Positions 1 through 8,789 of a DNA stretch of 64,000 bases are shown here, piece by piece; the stretch's first letter is position 1; each line of letters opens with the position of its first letter. The stretch is taken from assembly GCA_905221545.1 (NCBI GenBank), contig CAJNDO010000011.1:1-64000 (forward strand). Reading direction: 5' to 3'. A program made the translations under genes and the position numbers. Below the pieces are notes generated by a model. It had not been told where the DNA came from and searched no databases. It saw nothing but the letters and a program-made list of their open reading frames with translations. The DNA comes from a bacterium. Lineage in GTDB: Bacteria; Bacillota; Bacilli; Lactobacillales; Streptococcaceae.

Positions 1-203
1 ATATGACCACGATTCCTCAATTCAAGAGTTATTCGGCGATAGCCATAATTTCCTTTGTGCTCAGTAAAAATAGCTTGAATTTCAGCTTTAAGATCTTTAT
101 CTTTGTCAAGCCCATCTAGTTCCTTCAACTGATAATAGTAAGTTGAGCGAGGTAAAAGAGCCACTTCAAGAAGTAAATCTAGTCGAAATCCTCCTGAAGC
201 CAT
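1..203 (-). CDS. IS3-family transposase OrfB, N-terminal part (cut by window edge)
   Basis: Partial reading frame starting at an ATG at 203 ([13 protein letters not shown]) and open to the left edge. It contains [11 protein letters not shown] and a [10 protein letters not shown] segment, both typical of the HTH_21 region that precedes the DDE integrase core in IS3 OrfB. It overlaps the 3' end of OrfA by 25 bases in another frame, as expected for a frameshift-expressed OrfAB transposase. The catalytic DDE residues lie outside the window. Confidence 0.75.
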   Translation of the reverse strand, partial: MASGGFRLDLLLEVALLPRSTYYYQLKELDGLDKDKDLKAEIQAIFTEHKGNYGYRRITLELRNRGH

Positions 204-715
204 TTCTCTAATTGTCTCTGCCTTTCTCGCTGTATGGCTTCGTCCCTGTCTTCCAGCTCTTTTAACTTTTTTAAGTAAGCCACCTCAGTACGTAAGCGTT
301 CATTCTCCTCTTGGAGTCGCTCTAGTTCTGTCATTTCATCCCAAGTTTTCTTCCGTTTACGTCCCATTTTAGTTGGTCTCCTTCTTGTTTTCTCAACAAT
401 AGTATACCCGTTTTTCTTGTATTGTGCTAGCCAATTAAGAAGTATCGTACGACTTGGGAGGCCGTATTCAAGAGAAACTCTATCTTTAGTCCAGCCTTCA
501 TGTAAGACTTTATGAATCATTTCTTGCTTTAAATCAGGAGAATAGTAACGATTTTTTCCTTTTTTGACGAACTCTATTCCGTAACGATCAATCAATTTAA
601 TCATGTACCTAATATTAGAATTGTTTATCCCAAATTTATTTGAAAGCTTCTCTATGCTATATCCTTGTTTTCTAAGTTCATAGATCTGAACTTTATCATC
701 ATAAGTTAATTTCAT
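179..715 (-). CDS. IS3-family transposase OrfA (helix-turn-helix)
   Basis: A 178-residue DNA-binding half of an IS3 transposase. It carries two helix-turn-helix segments (residues about 10-40, [19 protein letters not shown], and about 75-110, around [16 protein letters not shown]) and a C-terminal coiled coil rich in E, L, R and K ([17 protein letters not shown]) that mediates multimerisation. The start at 715 (MKLTYDDK) is preferred over an upstream in-frame start because the latter would lie in the terminal repeat, and a GGGGTG sequence precedes 715. It is transcribed toward OrfB. Confidence 0.8.
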   Translation of the reverse strand: MKLTYDDKVQIYELRKQGYSIEKLSNKFGINNSNIRYMIKLIDRYGIEFVKKGKNRYYSPDLKQEMIHKVLHEGWTKDRVSLEYGLPSRTILLNWLAQYKKNGYTIVEKTRRRPTKMGRKRKKTWDEMTELERLQEENERLRTEVAYLKKLKELEDRDEAIQRERQRQLEKWLQEDFD

Positions 716-796
716 AATAAAAACACCCCAAAAGTTAGATTTTTTCTGTCTGACTTTTGGGGTGCAGTTCAAAGCCTGCGTTTTTATTTTTTACAA

Positions 797-825
797 AATA
801 AAAGGGGGTCCAGCCCCCAAAAAAT
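797..825 (-). terminator. Rho-independent terminator of the defence operon
   Basis: On the minus strand a GGGGGCTGGACCCCC hairpin (804-818) is followed by TTTTATTTT. It lies about 90 bases after the stop of the MazF-like gene and just before the IS end. A second short hairpin of related sequence (GGGGCTAGACCCC, 865-877) stands between the gene and this terminator, without a T-run. Confidence 0.6.
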
Positions 826-906
826 GTTCAAACGTTTGAGATATCCTCGAACCGAACTTAATACGGGGTCTAGCCCCTCACTGTATTTATAATACCTTTT
901 TAATCG

Positions 907-1383
907 TTATAAGTCAAGAAAATTACTGATTTTTTTATTAATAATTTTTAAATCAGTTTCAGAGATTCGACCTATTGAGTCTGCTTCTAATCTATTTTTA
1001 GATACTGTCCGAAGTTTCTCAAGCATAATTACAGAGTCATTGTCTAGGAACTGATATACATCGCTCTTCATCAAAAAATGGAAAGGGTATTTCAGCCCTG
1101 ACGTCACATCGCCATCTTTTTTATACTTAATTGTAGAAGTAATTGGTGCAATAGTGACATTTGGCATTCTCTTGTTTCTATCGGAAGAAGATAATACAAC
1201 AACAGGTCTTTTTTTATTTGTTTCTCGACCAATATTTTCTCCTAAATCACACCAAAAAATCTCGCCTTTTTCTTTTCTCCACCAGGGCATTACACTTCTC
1301 AGTCGAAAGAAATCTAATGCGATTCTTTCTTTTTCCGTCGCCCAAGCATTAAGTAAACGTTGTTTTTCTGTTTTTTCTGTCAT
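907..1383 (-). CDS. MazF/PemK-like endoribonuclease toxin family protein
   Basis: 158 residues. An N-terminal helical extension of about 40 residues precedes a MazF/PemK-type fold: KGEIFWCDLGENIG, then KKRPVVVLSSS, then NVTIAPITST, the beta strands that form the RNase core in this family, with IMLEKLRTVSKNRL near the end (the usual conserved LRT-D/K region). GAGGAG lies 4 bases before the ATG. It is the last gene of the restriction operon, 7 bases after the DUF3800 gene. No antitoxin gene adjoins it, which is unusual; it may act as a defence effector or its antitoxin may be elsewhere. Family assignment is good, cleavage activity is untested. Confidence 0.75.
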   Translation of the reverse strand: MTEKTEKQRLLNAWATEKERIALDFFRLRSVMPWWRKEKGEIFWCDLGENIGRETNKKRPVVVLSSSDRNKRMPNVTIAPITSTIKYKKDGDVTSGLKYPFHFLMKSDVYQFLDNDSVIMLEKLRTVSKNRLEADSIGRISETDLKIINKKISNFLDL

Positions 1384-1390
1384 ATACTCC

Positions 1391-2191
1391 TCACCTATCG
1401 AATATTTTCAATCCATATCCTGTTATATTGGGATAATTATAAATTTTTGATTCAACTTTCCTATAAAAATCTGATTCAATCCCTTTGCAAATCTTATTAT
1501 GTAATTCATAACCAGTCATATCTGCTATTTCTAGATATGGATAAGACTGTTTTTTATTTGCTGTTCTCTTGTTATTAAAGTATACCCCTCTAATCCTAGA
1601 ACATATACGTTCATTGACAAATTTAGTTCCATGTTCTATCTTAGGTACAATAGTTTGTAACAAGTTTGTATCTTCTTTTTTACCTCTTGCTTCAAGTACA
1701 ATTATACCCGTTTTCCCTTGTTCTTCCAAATATATAGCATAACGCTCAATAAGAAACACAAGAGAAAACCAATAAACTGGATATGGTTTACTATATCTTG
1801 TAGTCAAAAAATTTTTATCAATTCCTGATGAGAAAATCATGAAATTGGTACGCTCTATAAATTGCAACAATTCCATACTCATTTCAGGATAGTCAACTAT
1901 TTTCGGATTAAAAGCACCTATTTTTTTACGATAATCTCTAGAATGAAATACTACTCTTTGCTTGTTGAACATTGCATTTTCCCAATACTTATGTTTAATA
2001 GCCATCATATCAGAAATAATACTTTCACCATCTTCACCAGCAATTAAAACACCCGTCATTGAAAACCATCGATTATTTTGATTGTAGTTTTTTAATGTTG
2101 GTACCCCTGTTTCATCAATGAAAAGCATATAATCATATTCTCCATTAAAATGTTCAAAACAAGTAGGACTATCTTTCCAATCACTGGCCAT
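1391..2191 (-). CDS. DUF3800 domain protein of a defence operon
   Basis: 266 residues. The N-terminal part contains LFIDETG, the conserved acidic motif of DUF3800, which has an RNase H-like arrangement of acids; a second acidic region follows near IVLEARGKKED and LEIADMTGYELH. No signal peptide or membrane segment. Its ATG overlaps the stop of the specificity gene (TAATG), so translation is coupled. DUF3800 genes are recurrent passengers of phage-defence and mobile regions; a nuclease role is plausible but not shown. Nothing appears broken. Confidence 0.7.
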   Translation of the reverse strand: MASDWKDSPTCFEHFNGEYDYMLFIDETGVPTLKNYNQNNRWFSMTGVLIAGEDGESIISDMMAIKHKYWENAMFNKQRVVFHSRDYRKKIGAFNPKIVDYPEMSMELLQFIERTNFMIFSSGIDKNFLTTRYSKPYPVYWFSLVFLIERYAIYLEEQGKTGIIVLEARGKKEDTNLLQTIVPKIEHGTKFVNERICSRIRGVYFNNKRTANKKQSYPYLEIADMTGYELHNKICKGIESDFYRKVESKIYNYPNITGYGLKIFDR

Positions 2192-3318
2192 TATTTACTT
2201 CCTTTCTGAACAACTTCTTTTGTTGCTTCAATTTGTTTATCAGCGTACAATACGACATCTTTAATAGCTAATTTTTTAATTGCATGCACCAAGGTTGCCA
2301 TATAATCAAAATTGATTTCACCTTGTTCATTAACTGGTAATTTTATCAGTTTATCCTTAACCACGTTCCAACCACCTAATTTGTTTTTATAAGAGTAAAT
2401 TGGTAGGTCTGTAACCTTATTGATACTTGGAACGATAAAGAGATAGTCATTTGGTCTTAGTTGCTTATCCGAACCAATCCAATCAATGGCATAAGCGTCA
2501 GATAAGACGGTAAATTCTTGTGATTGGAAGTAAGCTCTATAAACATCACTGTTAGATGGGATAGAGATAACGTTTTGTAAAACTGTTGCTCCTTCTTTAG
2601 GAACATAGTAGTTTAACCCTTGATTCATAAAACTAGAGGTCAAGGCTGGTAAGCTGTACTCCCCTTGTGGCTCTTTTGGTAATTCTTTTGCTTTATGAGG
2701 TAATTTCTTAGTTTTAACTCTATCAAATAAATCACCCATGCGAAACTCTTGCCATTCTTGGGTATCAAATGCCTCTAAAGCGTCTTCTTCCTCTTGGGTC
2801 AATTGGTAATCTTTAAAACCACTTACTAATAGATACGCCTCGAGCGTCTCGATGCGTTCCGCCTCGAGCGCTTTGATGTAATTTTCCATATATGAAAATG
2901 CTATTTTGTTATTAAGGGTTGGAAATGAAACAAAATCATTTTGAATTTTTTGTTTTGAAATTGAGTTTCCCCAACTGTATAAAGGTTTTAAGGATTTATA
3001 CAAAGCAGAAACCATATAAAGCTGAATTGGTTTCGTCCTATGTATTTCATCTTTGAAATACAGTGCCAAGTTATGACTATCATTTGAAAAATAATCTTTT
3101 TCTTGATAAGAAATAACAAGTGTTTTCCCACCAATAAATATAGAATTTCCCTCATCAATCATTTCTTTATCATATGATATAAAAGTTGATACAGAATTAT
3201 TATTCTGAGTTGCTGTCAAATACGGAACAGAACCACTATTTTCAGTTATCCAAGAGCTCAAGATATTATGAGTATTTTTCACTTCAAAAATATCTACTAT
3301 CCGATACTTTTTCCACAC
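2191..3318 (-). CDS. Restriction-modification specificity (S) subunit
   Basis: 375 residues with two target-recognition halves. The first begins KKYRIVDIFEV and the second EWQEFRMGDLFDRVKTKKLP. Each is followed by a conserved helix region (first: YMENYIKALEAERIETLEAYLL). This is the bipartite layout of type I HsdS and of type IIB BcgI-B. No ATG lies near the 5' end; the frame probably starts at GTG 3318, or is joined to the upstream enzyme by -1 slippage at an A7 run (3372-3378), since it stays open up to that point. The BcgI-B subunit is of similar size (about 340 residues). It confers sequence specificity on the enzyme at 3366-5438. Confidence 0.8.
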   Translation of the reverse strand: MWKKYRIVDIFEVKNTHNILSSWITENSGSVPYLTATQNNNSVSTFISYDKEMIDEGNSIFIGGKTLVISYQEKDYFSNDSHNLALYFKDEIHRTKPIQLYMVSALYKSLKPLYSWGNSISKQKIQNDFVSFPTLNNKIAFSYMENYIKALEAERIETLEAYLLVSGFKDYQLTQEEEDALEAFDTQEWQEFRMGDLFDRVKTKKLPHKAKELPKEPQGEYSLPALTSSFMNQGLNYYVPKEGATVLQNVISIPSNSDVYRAYFQSQEFTVLSDAYAIDWIGSDKQLRPNDYLFIVPSINKVTDLPIYSYKNKLGGWNVVKDKLIKLPVNEQGEINFDYMATLVHAIKKLAIKDVVLYADKQIEATKEVVQKGSK

Positions 3319-3365
3319 GCCCCCACCATCTTCAAATTCTTTATTAAGTTCTTGAAGTTGAGGGC

Positions 3366-5438
3366 CTATGATTTTTTTGAGTTATCTTCTCCTCTATTCT
3401 GGATTAGCTGAGCGACCTCCCATGTTAGATAATCAGATATAGTTTTTCTAAAATCATCTATTGTAGGTATGGTATTTAACTGAACATGATGGTCAAAATT
3501 CCAGTCTTCACCGTGTTTTTCACCAGATAGAGCAATAACATCTTCAATGTACTCTTTTTCTGTGAAAATGTTCAACTCAGCTTTACCAAATTTAACGAGA
3601 TTGACCACCTCTTCATAACGTCCTACCGCATTATCAACATCCTGTAAGTTAGTGCTAGCTTTTGATTTCTTACGATTTGAACGCTTATAGCCATCATTGC
3701 GTAAATCAATAAACTTCACTCGCTGTTTGGCTTCATGCTTTTCTCCCACCTTGAAGACATAGATAGACGTTTGTACGCTAGACTTACCAATAAAAATATC
3801 CATTGGCATTTTGATAGACGCTAAAAGAGTATTATGTTCCAAAATCTTCTGATTGATTTCTTTTGCCTTACCAGCACCTGCGGAATCTTGGATAATGATA
3901 GAAGCGTAACCGCCCTTCATCATAGACAAGGCACGCTTGACAAAATTCATACCATTCCCCGTTTCAGAGTAAGGAGGATTCAAAAGGAAAACATCTGCTG
4001 GGAAGTGTTCATTATCTTTCCCATAACCATATTTCCCATCAAACTTTTTCAAACTATCATCTTGTAGGATATTACTTGAACCATCTCCCATTAGAATCAT
4101 GTTTAGAACGGCTAACATGTAGATTTCTGGAAGAATTTCAATCCCAAGAATTTGTTCCGCCTTGATTTTCTCTTCCTTTTCTCTAAGTTCATCAGGGCTT
4201 GTAATTCCCTTTTTAGCATCATCTAACATCAGATTCATGGCAGCCACCAACAGACCACCCGAACCAGTCGCAAAGTCCCAAACGTAGGAATCTTTGTTTA
4301 CTCGTGCTAATTTCGCCATCAGAAGTGCCACATACCGAGGAGTTAATACCACGTCATTTTGGTCATCACCTGCAAAACTCAACCATCTAAACATGATATT
4401 AAAGAGCTTACCTGTAAAGTCGGTATCTACTCCGATTTTGTAGAAATAACCAAGGTCATCAATCACTTCTGTAAAGATTTCTTTAAGGAGAGACACCCCG
4501 TTTCTTGGGTCTGAAAAGCTAGATTCAAGAATCGTAGGCTCTAAATGACGCAAGATTTGTTTCTGTTTGGCTTGTGGCAGATTTTTCTCTTTCAGAAACG
4601 CCTTGATTTTACGGATTAAAATATCTCCATCTGTATCTCCTTCTTCATCAGAAGATTTTAAATCAGCTGGTTCTAATGGCTTCACCTTACCTGCAACCCC
4701 TAAGTTTGCCATGATACTAGCAGCCACTAGATGAATACGTGCCAAAGCACTGATGTTTTTCTGTTTGTTAAAGAGACTTTCATTTATCTTTGTTAGAGCG
4801 TCTTCAATCCTATCTTCACGTTTTTGGTGAATCAAACGTAGTTCAGCTTCTGATAATTGTAACTCTTTTACCTTTTCTGTAAATTCATCAAAGTTTTCAG
4901 GTTTTAGGAAGGATAAGTCAGAATACTCACCAACTTTTTGACCAATACCATAGTTAGATTTGGAAACATAGTAAACACCAAAGCGAGTTTCAAGGTTGCC
5001 TGCCTCGTCCTCATTTCCTGTAATCCCAATAGCAATGACATCTGTATAACTAGAATATTGAAGAATAGCATTAGCATAGTGAACTGCCCCATTTACCGCA
5101 TAACCGTTGATATTGGTATAGTTGGGTTCGCCCTTTTCTTTACCACTTGTTTTCGTATTGGCGACATGTTCTTCTTTGTCCAGCTTTTCAAGTTTGTTGC
5201 TACCCCATTTAAGCTCAATCATGATTGGGTAATAGTCTAGTTTGCTATCCTTCAATAATAGCTTGACATCAACTAAGTTTGCTCCCTCACCACCTGTTTT
5301 AGAGGGAGCTTTTAATAATGCTTTGTCAATCTCTGGATTCACACTTTCATTTTGTGTCACAAATTCCATACCGTAGGAAGTCAACCACTTCTCTACTTCA
5401 CGTTGAATTTTTACTTCTTTACTCTGTTTTGTTGCCAT
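3366..5438 (-). CDS. BcgI-like bifunctional restriction nuclease/N6-adenine methyltransferase
   Basis: 690 residues. The N-terminal 150 residues look like a PD-(D/E)XK nuclease: NPEIDKALL, then DVKLLLKDSKLDYYPIMIELKWG, with the E-x-K pair in IELKWG. A helical linker follows, then an HsdM-type methyltransferase with the SAM site in FATGSGGLL (about 390) and the catalytic NPPY in FLLNPPYSETGNG (about 490). No separate HsdR gene is present, so I read this with the S gene as a type IIB/IIG system (BcgI-A is of similar size). GGAAAG precedes the ATG. It heads the operon with the S, DUF3800 and toxin genes. Restriction on both sides of the site is inferred from the family. Confidence 0.75.
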   Translation of the reverse strand: MATKQSKEVKIQREVEKWLTSYGMEFVTQNESVNPEIDKALLKAPSKTGGEGANLVDVKLLLKDSKLDYYPIMIELKWGSNKLEKLDKEEHVANTKTSGKEKGEPNYTNINGYAVNGAVHYANAILQYSSYTDVIAIGITGNEDEAGNLETRFGVYYVSKSNYGIGQKVGEYSDLSFLKPENFDEFTEKVKELQLSEAELRLIHQKREDRIEDALTKINESLFNKQKNISALARIHLVAASIMANLGVAGKVKPLEPADLKSSDEEGDTDGDILIRKIKAFLKEKNLPQAKQKQILRHLEPTILESSFSDPRNGVSLLKEIFTEVIDDLGYFYKIGVDTDFTGKLFNIMFRWLSFAGDDQNDVVLTPRYVALLMAKLARVNKDSYVWDFATGSGGLLVAAMNLMLDDAKKGITSPDELREKEEKIKAEQILGIEILPEIYMLAVLNMILMGDGSSNILQDDSLKKFDGKYGYGKDNEHFPADVFLLNPPYSETGNGMNFVKRALSMMKGGYASIIIQDSAGAGKAKEINQKILEHNTLLASIKMPMDIFIGKSSVQTSIYVFKVGEKHEAKQRVKFIDLRNDGYKRSNRKKSKASTNLQDVDNAVGRYEEVVNLVKFGKAELNIFTEKEYIEDVIALSGEKHGEDWNFDHHVQLNTIPTIDDFRKTISDYLTWEVAQLIQNRGEDNSKKS

Positions 5439-5489
5439 TGGTTCTTTCCGTTTTAATTTTAAAAATATTTTCTACACTACATAATTATA

Positions 5490-5921
5490 TCATATTTCAC
5501 CTTCCTCTCTCAGTTTGTTCCAAGTTTCATTTCTATGTTTATGTGTATCATATAAAGACTTTATGTAATCTTGCTCAGCTTTAATAATGCCATGTTGAAA
5601 TTCTAACTCTGTCTTAAAAATTTTGTCCTCCCTATACGGAGAATAAACCGTATCATATAACAATTCACGTTCTATTAAAGAATCTAATTGGGATACATCT
5701 TTTTTCACAATAGAATATACTCTATGTCCGATTGATTCTTCAATTGGTAACTTGTGTTCCCTCACAACCTTCAAAAATAGATTGACAATATCATCACAAC
5801 CAAATTGATTTTTAAATGTAACTCCCTTGTTTACATACTCATCTTTTCCATTTAGTTTTGTCCTTACGTATTTTGATGAATCAAGAAATTTTATAAATTC
5901 ATTTTGACGAATCTTCCTCAA
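5490..5921 (-). CDS. Uncharacterised small protein upstream of the restriction operon
   Basis: Open frame of 143 residues, rich in charged residues, with no signal peptide, membrane segment or motif I recognise. It ends about 50 bases before the restriction enzyme gene on the same strand, so it may lead that operon. The only in-frame start near the 5' end is a TTG at 5921 without a clear Shine-Dalgarno. A short acidic frame (5899-5991) overlaps it, so a frameshift or an unusual start is possible. Function unknown. Confidence 0.5.
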   Translation of the reverse strand: MRKIRQNEFIKFLDSSKYVRTKLNGKDEYVNKGVTFKNQFGCDDIVNLFLKVVREHKLPIEESIGHRVYSIVKKDVSQLDSLIERELLYDTVYSPYREDKIFKTELEFQHGIIKAEQDYIKSLYDTHKHRNETWNKLREEGEI

Positions 5922-5991
5922 TCATTTCTAGCAATTCCATCTCAGCGAAATGTCGAGAAATAGGGACATCTTCTGTATATAGTTGCTCCAT
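5899..5991 (-). pseudogene. Short acidic ORF, possible gene remnant
   Basis: ATG at 5991 opens a 30-codon frame (MEQLYTEDVPISRHFAEM and a tail ending EEDSSK) that stays open some way upstream, so it reads like the C-terminus of a lost protein. It overlaps the 5' end of the 143-codon frame out of register. It could be coupled to that gene, or a frameshifted 5' part of it. Evidence is weak. Confidence 0.3.
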
Positions 5992-6039
5992 ATCTACATC
6001 TAAAAAGTGGGAATTATAGCTGGATATTAAGAGAAATCA

Positions 6040-6075
6040 AAAAAGCACTAAGGGAAAGTGCCCCAAAGTGCTTAA
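6040..6075 (-). terminator. rpsD terminator
   Basis: Minus-strand hairpin AAGCACT...AGTGCTT (6043-6073) with an inner GGG/CCC pair, followed directly by a T-run. It lies 40 bases after the rpsD stop. Confidence 0.75.
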
Positions 6076-6112
6076 TATCAAGGCTCTAAAGCCTATCTGA
6101 TTCAATAAAATA

Positions 6113-6724
6113 TTACAACATTTTGTTGTAGAATTCAACGACAAGTGCTTCGTTGATTTCTGGGTTGATTTCGTCGCGTTCTGGCAAGCGAGTCAATGAA
6201 CCTTCCAATTTTTCAGCGTCGAATGATACGAATGCTGGACGTCCAAGAGTAGCTTCTACTGCTTCAAGGATAGCTGGAACTTTCAATGATTTTTCACGAA
6301 CTGAGATCACTTGACCTGGAGTTACGCGGTATGATGGGATATCAACGCGTTTTCCGTCAACAAGGATGTGACCGTGGTTTACGAATTGACGAGCTTGACG
6401 ACGAGTAGTCGCAAGACCAAGACGGTAAACAACGTTATCCAAACGACGTTCCAAAAGAAGCATGAAGTTGAAACCTAGGATTCCGCCTTTGATTTTTGTA
6501 GCTTGTACGAACAAGTTACGGAATTGTTTTTCACCTACACCGTAAGTGAAACGAAGTTTTTGTTTTTCAGCCAATTGCAAACCGTATTCTGACAATTTAG
6601 AACGGTTGTTTGGTCCGTGTTGTCCTGGTACGTAGTTACGACGTGCCAATTCTTTACCTGTACCTGTAAGTGAAAGGCCAAGGCGACGAGCTTGTTTCCA
6701 AGATGGTCCTGTATAACGTGACAT
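6113..6724 (-). CDS. rpsD: 30S ribosomal protein S4
   Basis: 203 residues, the normal length for Gram-positive S4. It begins [19 protein letters not shown] and contains an S4 RNA-binding domain (about 93-155: [14 protein letters not shown], then [19 protein letters not shown]). S4 nucleates assembly of the 30S body by binding 16S rRNA and represses its own synthesis in bacilli. AGGAGGA lies 7 bases before the ATG. Monocistronic: own promoter and long leader upstream, terminator downstream. High codon bias fits a ribosomal gene. Confidence 0.97.
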   Translation of the reverse strand: MSRYTGPSWKQARRLGLSLTGTGKELARRNYVPGQHGPNNRSKLSEYGLQLAEKQKLRFTYGVGEKQFRNLFVQATKIKGGILGFNFMLLLERRLDNVVYRLGLATTRRQARQFVNHGHILVDGKRVDIPSYRVTPGQVISVREKSLKVPAILEAVEATLGRPAFVSFDAEKLEGSLTRLPERDEINPEINEALVVEFYNKML

Positions 6725-6883
6725 GTGAATGTCCTCCTGATATAAATAATATTTCGGTGGAAATAGTCACTTAGAAAGCCCTGATTCGTGCAGATGCCCT
6801 TCGCCTAAACAGCCAAGGTTACTTGTCATAAGACACCTGTTGACGAGCTTCATGCTTTCCTGCTGATATTTCACACAAAATCC
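6725..6883 (-). promoter_or_regulatory. Long 5' leader of rpsD, probable autoregulatory RNA
   Basis: About 150 bases between the predicted rpsD promoter and start codon with no ORF. In Firmicutes S4 binds its own mRNA leader to repress translation, so a leader of this length is expected. I did not fold it; the assignment rests on position and on family knowledge. Confidence 0.45.
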
Positions 6884-6912
6884 ATTTTACCATGAATAGC
6901 TGGATTTGTAAA
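6884..6912 (-). promoter_or_regulatory. rpsD promoter
   Basis: Minus strand: -35 TTTACA (6907-6912), 17-base spacer, -10 TAAAAT (6884-6889) preceded by TGG, close to the sigma-A consensus. It lies just after the stop of hk08. Confidence 0.75.
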
Positions 6913-6918
6913 GGGGTT

Positions 6919-7971
6919 TTAAGCTTTATTTTCATTGCCAGAGAGGTTAAGAAGGAGGGTAAAGGTGCTTCCGAGGCCGTACTGGCTGGTAACTGTGATT
7001 TCTCCCCCCAATTGATGGGCTAATTCACGCGCAATCGCAAGACCCAAGCCATGACCACCTGTCTTCATGTTACGCGAAGTTTCTACACGATAAAGGCGTT
7101 TGAAAATATTCTCCAAGTCCTCTGGTGCAATGCCCTGTCCCTCATCCGTCACATTGATTGAAAGCTGGTTATTTTCCAGCTTAGCTACCACCTCCAACTT
7201 GGTTCCTGGAGCCGAGTATTTAAATGCGTTATTGATCAGATTCACCAAGATGCGAGAAAGTTTGGCATAATCTCCTTCAATCCGGGCAGACTCTGGGATT
7301 ACCTGCAAGTGGACATCTCGCTCCTCCTGCTCAATCAAGAACTGAAATTCACTCATGCACTCAATCAAGAGCTGATCCAGAAAAATGCTGTCTTTGCTGG
7401 TAGTTTCCACCTGATTTCTAGCTGTGTTTAGGGTCAAAAAATTCAACTCCTCAACCAGTTTATTAAGCCTTTCTGTCTGGCGTCCAATGGTTGCTAGATA
7501 ATGAGCTTGTTCTCCCTCCTTGATAACCCCATCCAAAATCCCTTCTACCGTCGCTTGGATTGAAGTGATAGGAGTCTTGATATCATGCGATAGCTGGGCA
7601 ATCATTAAGCCCTTTTCTCGTTCGCTTTCTTCCAAGGAATCAAAGGTTGCCTGCAAATCATGGGACATTTCATTGAAGGCTTGCCCTAACTGCTGAAATT
7701 CTGCAGGCCCTTGAACCTCCAGATTTAAAGGAAAATCCTTGTCCGCTACCCGCTTGGCATGTTCCTTAAGTTTGGCCAATGATGTAAAGACTGGCGACAG
7801 GAGAAAGAGACTAATCCCAGCACCGACAAAACTTGCGATTAAAGTCATGCCAATCAGGAAATAAATTTCTCTTTGCTCAATTAACATGCGCTGGATGGCC
7901 CAAAAAACCACGATAATCGTTAGAAGTGTTGAAATGATATACCCCACTAAAATATAACTTTTTAATTTCAT
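6919..7971 (-). CDS. hk08: Sensor histidine kinase 08 (SaeS-like)
   Basis: 350 residues. Two membrane segments (about 5-30 and 38-60) with a very short outside loop, then a HAMP linker, a HisKA H-box QLSHDIKTPITS (His about 130) and an HATPase domain with NLINNAFKYS (N-box), DEGQGIAP (G1) and GGHGLGLAIA (G2). The short-loop 'intramembrane-sensing' layout matches SaeS. ATG overlaps the stop of rr08 (ATGA), so the two are coupled. In pneumococci TCS08 is reported to control pavB and other adhesins; here pavB lies directly upstream of rr08. Confidence 0.9.
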   Translation of the reverse strand: MKLKSYILVGYIISTLLTIIVVFWAIQRMLIEQREIYFLIGMTLIASFVGAGISLFLLSPVFTSLAKLKEHAKRVADKDFPLNLEVQGPAEFQQLGQAFNEMSHDLQATFDSLEESEREKGLMIAQLSHDIKTPITSIQATVEGILDGVIKEGEQAHYLATIGRQTERLNKLVEELNFLTLNTARNQVETTSKDSIFLDQLLIECMSEFQFLIEQEERDVHLQVIPESARIEGDYAKLSRILVNLINNAFKYSAPGTKLEVVAKLENNQLSINVTDEGQGIAPEDLENIFKRLYRVETSRNMKTGGHGLGLAIARELAHQLGGEITVTSQYGLGSTFTLLLNLSGNENKA

Positions 7972-8666
7972 TGACTACCTCGTGCTTTCTCAATTTTGTA
8001 GCCCAAGCCCCAGACGGTCTTGATGGTAGGCGTTTCTGCACTGGCATGTTTAGCCAACTCCTGTCGAAGAGCATGAATATGAACATTCAAGGTATTGGTA
8101 TCATCCACATAATCTTCTTGCCAGACCTTTTCATAGAGGTCTGTCTTAGAGAAAACCCGCTCTGGATTGCTGGCTAAAAGCCATAGAAGTTCGAAGGATT
8201 TGACTGTCAAATCAAGCGCTACATCTCCAACTTGAACCTCATGGCTACCGTGATTCATCCGTAAATCCCCAAGGCTGACGACTTCTGTCTCACCTCCACG
8301 ATGAAGGCGACGCAAGATATTATGAACACGCAAAACCAGCTCACGCGGGCTAAAGGGCTTGGCAATAAAGTCATCTGCCCCTAAGCTCAGGCCATAAATC
8401 TTGTCCTGCTCGCTTGTCTTAGCCGTAATAAAGAGAAAAGGCTGATCCGGAGATTGATACTGAACTTCGCTAATCAAATCATAACCATCCATCCGAGGCA
8501 TCATGATATCTGTAATAATCAAATCAATCGGTTTTCGCTTGAAGATTTCTAAGGCCTCTACTCCATCATGAGCCACTAAAACCTGATATCCTGCCTGAAC
8601 CAGATAGCGTTGATGAATATCTGTGATTTCTACCTCGTCGTCAACGAGTAAAATTGTCTTTCCCAT
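7968..8666 (-). CDS. rr08: Response regulator 08 (OmpR family)
   Basis: 232 residues from the ATG at 8666 (MGKTILLVDDE), which has AAAGGAG 6 bases upstream; the frame continues further 5' without a better start. Receiver domain with DD (9-10), phospho-Asp in DLIITDIMMP (about 53) and the conserved K in FIAKPFSP, then an OmpR/PhoB winged-helix domain ending TVWGLGYKIE. Partner of hk08. A four-fold TTAA array with about 11-base spacing in the pavB promoter is a likely operator. Confidence 0.92.
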   Translation of the reverse strand: MGKTILLVDDEVEITDIHQRYLVQAGYQVLVAHDGVEALEIFKRKPIDLIITDIMMPRMDGYDLISEVQYQSPDQPFLFITAKTSEQDKIYGLSLGADDFIAKPFSPRELVLRVHNILRRLHRGGETEVVSLGDLRMNHGSHEVQVGDVALDLTVKSFELLWLLASNPERVFSKTDLYEKVWQEDYVDDTNTLNVHIHALRQELAKHASAETPTIKTVWGLGYKIEKARGSQ

Positions 8667-8789
8667 CTGTCTCTCCTTTGAAAAAAACAGTGCTATACCA
8701 CAATAGTATAACACTATTTTAATCACTTTACGAACATTCTAAACGATATCTGGATTTTTCAAATCCTAGATAGAAAGTCTGTAGTTAGA

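Larger units (their letters stand above)
1..771 (-). mobile_element. IS3-family insertion sequence, one end only
   Basis: One end of an IS150-like IS3 element. OrfA (179-715) and the start of OrfB (1-203) overlap out of frame, which is the usual IS3 layout where OrfAB is made by -1 frameshifting. The terminal sequence starts TGAACTGCACCCC at about 771 and is followed by CAAAAGTCAGACAG. The other end lies left of the window, so intactness cannot be judged. It sits next to the defence operon, a common place for such elements. The exact boundary is inferred from the terminal motif only. Confidence 0.8.

Noticed and set aside
2191..5438. Complete type I restriction system
   Set aside because: No HsdR gene is present and the methyltransferase carries a nuclease-like N-terminus, so a type IIB/IIG reading fits better.
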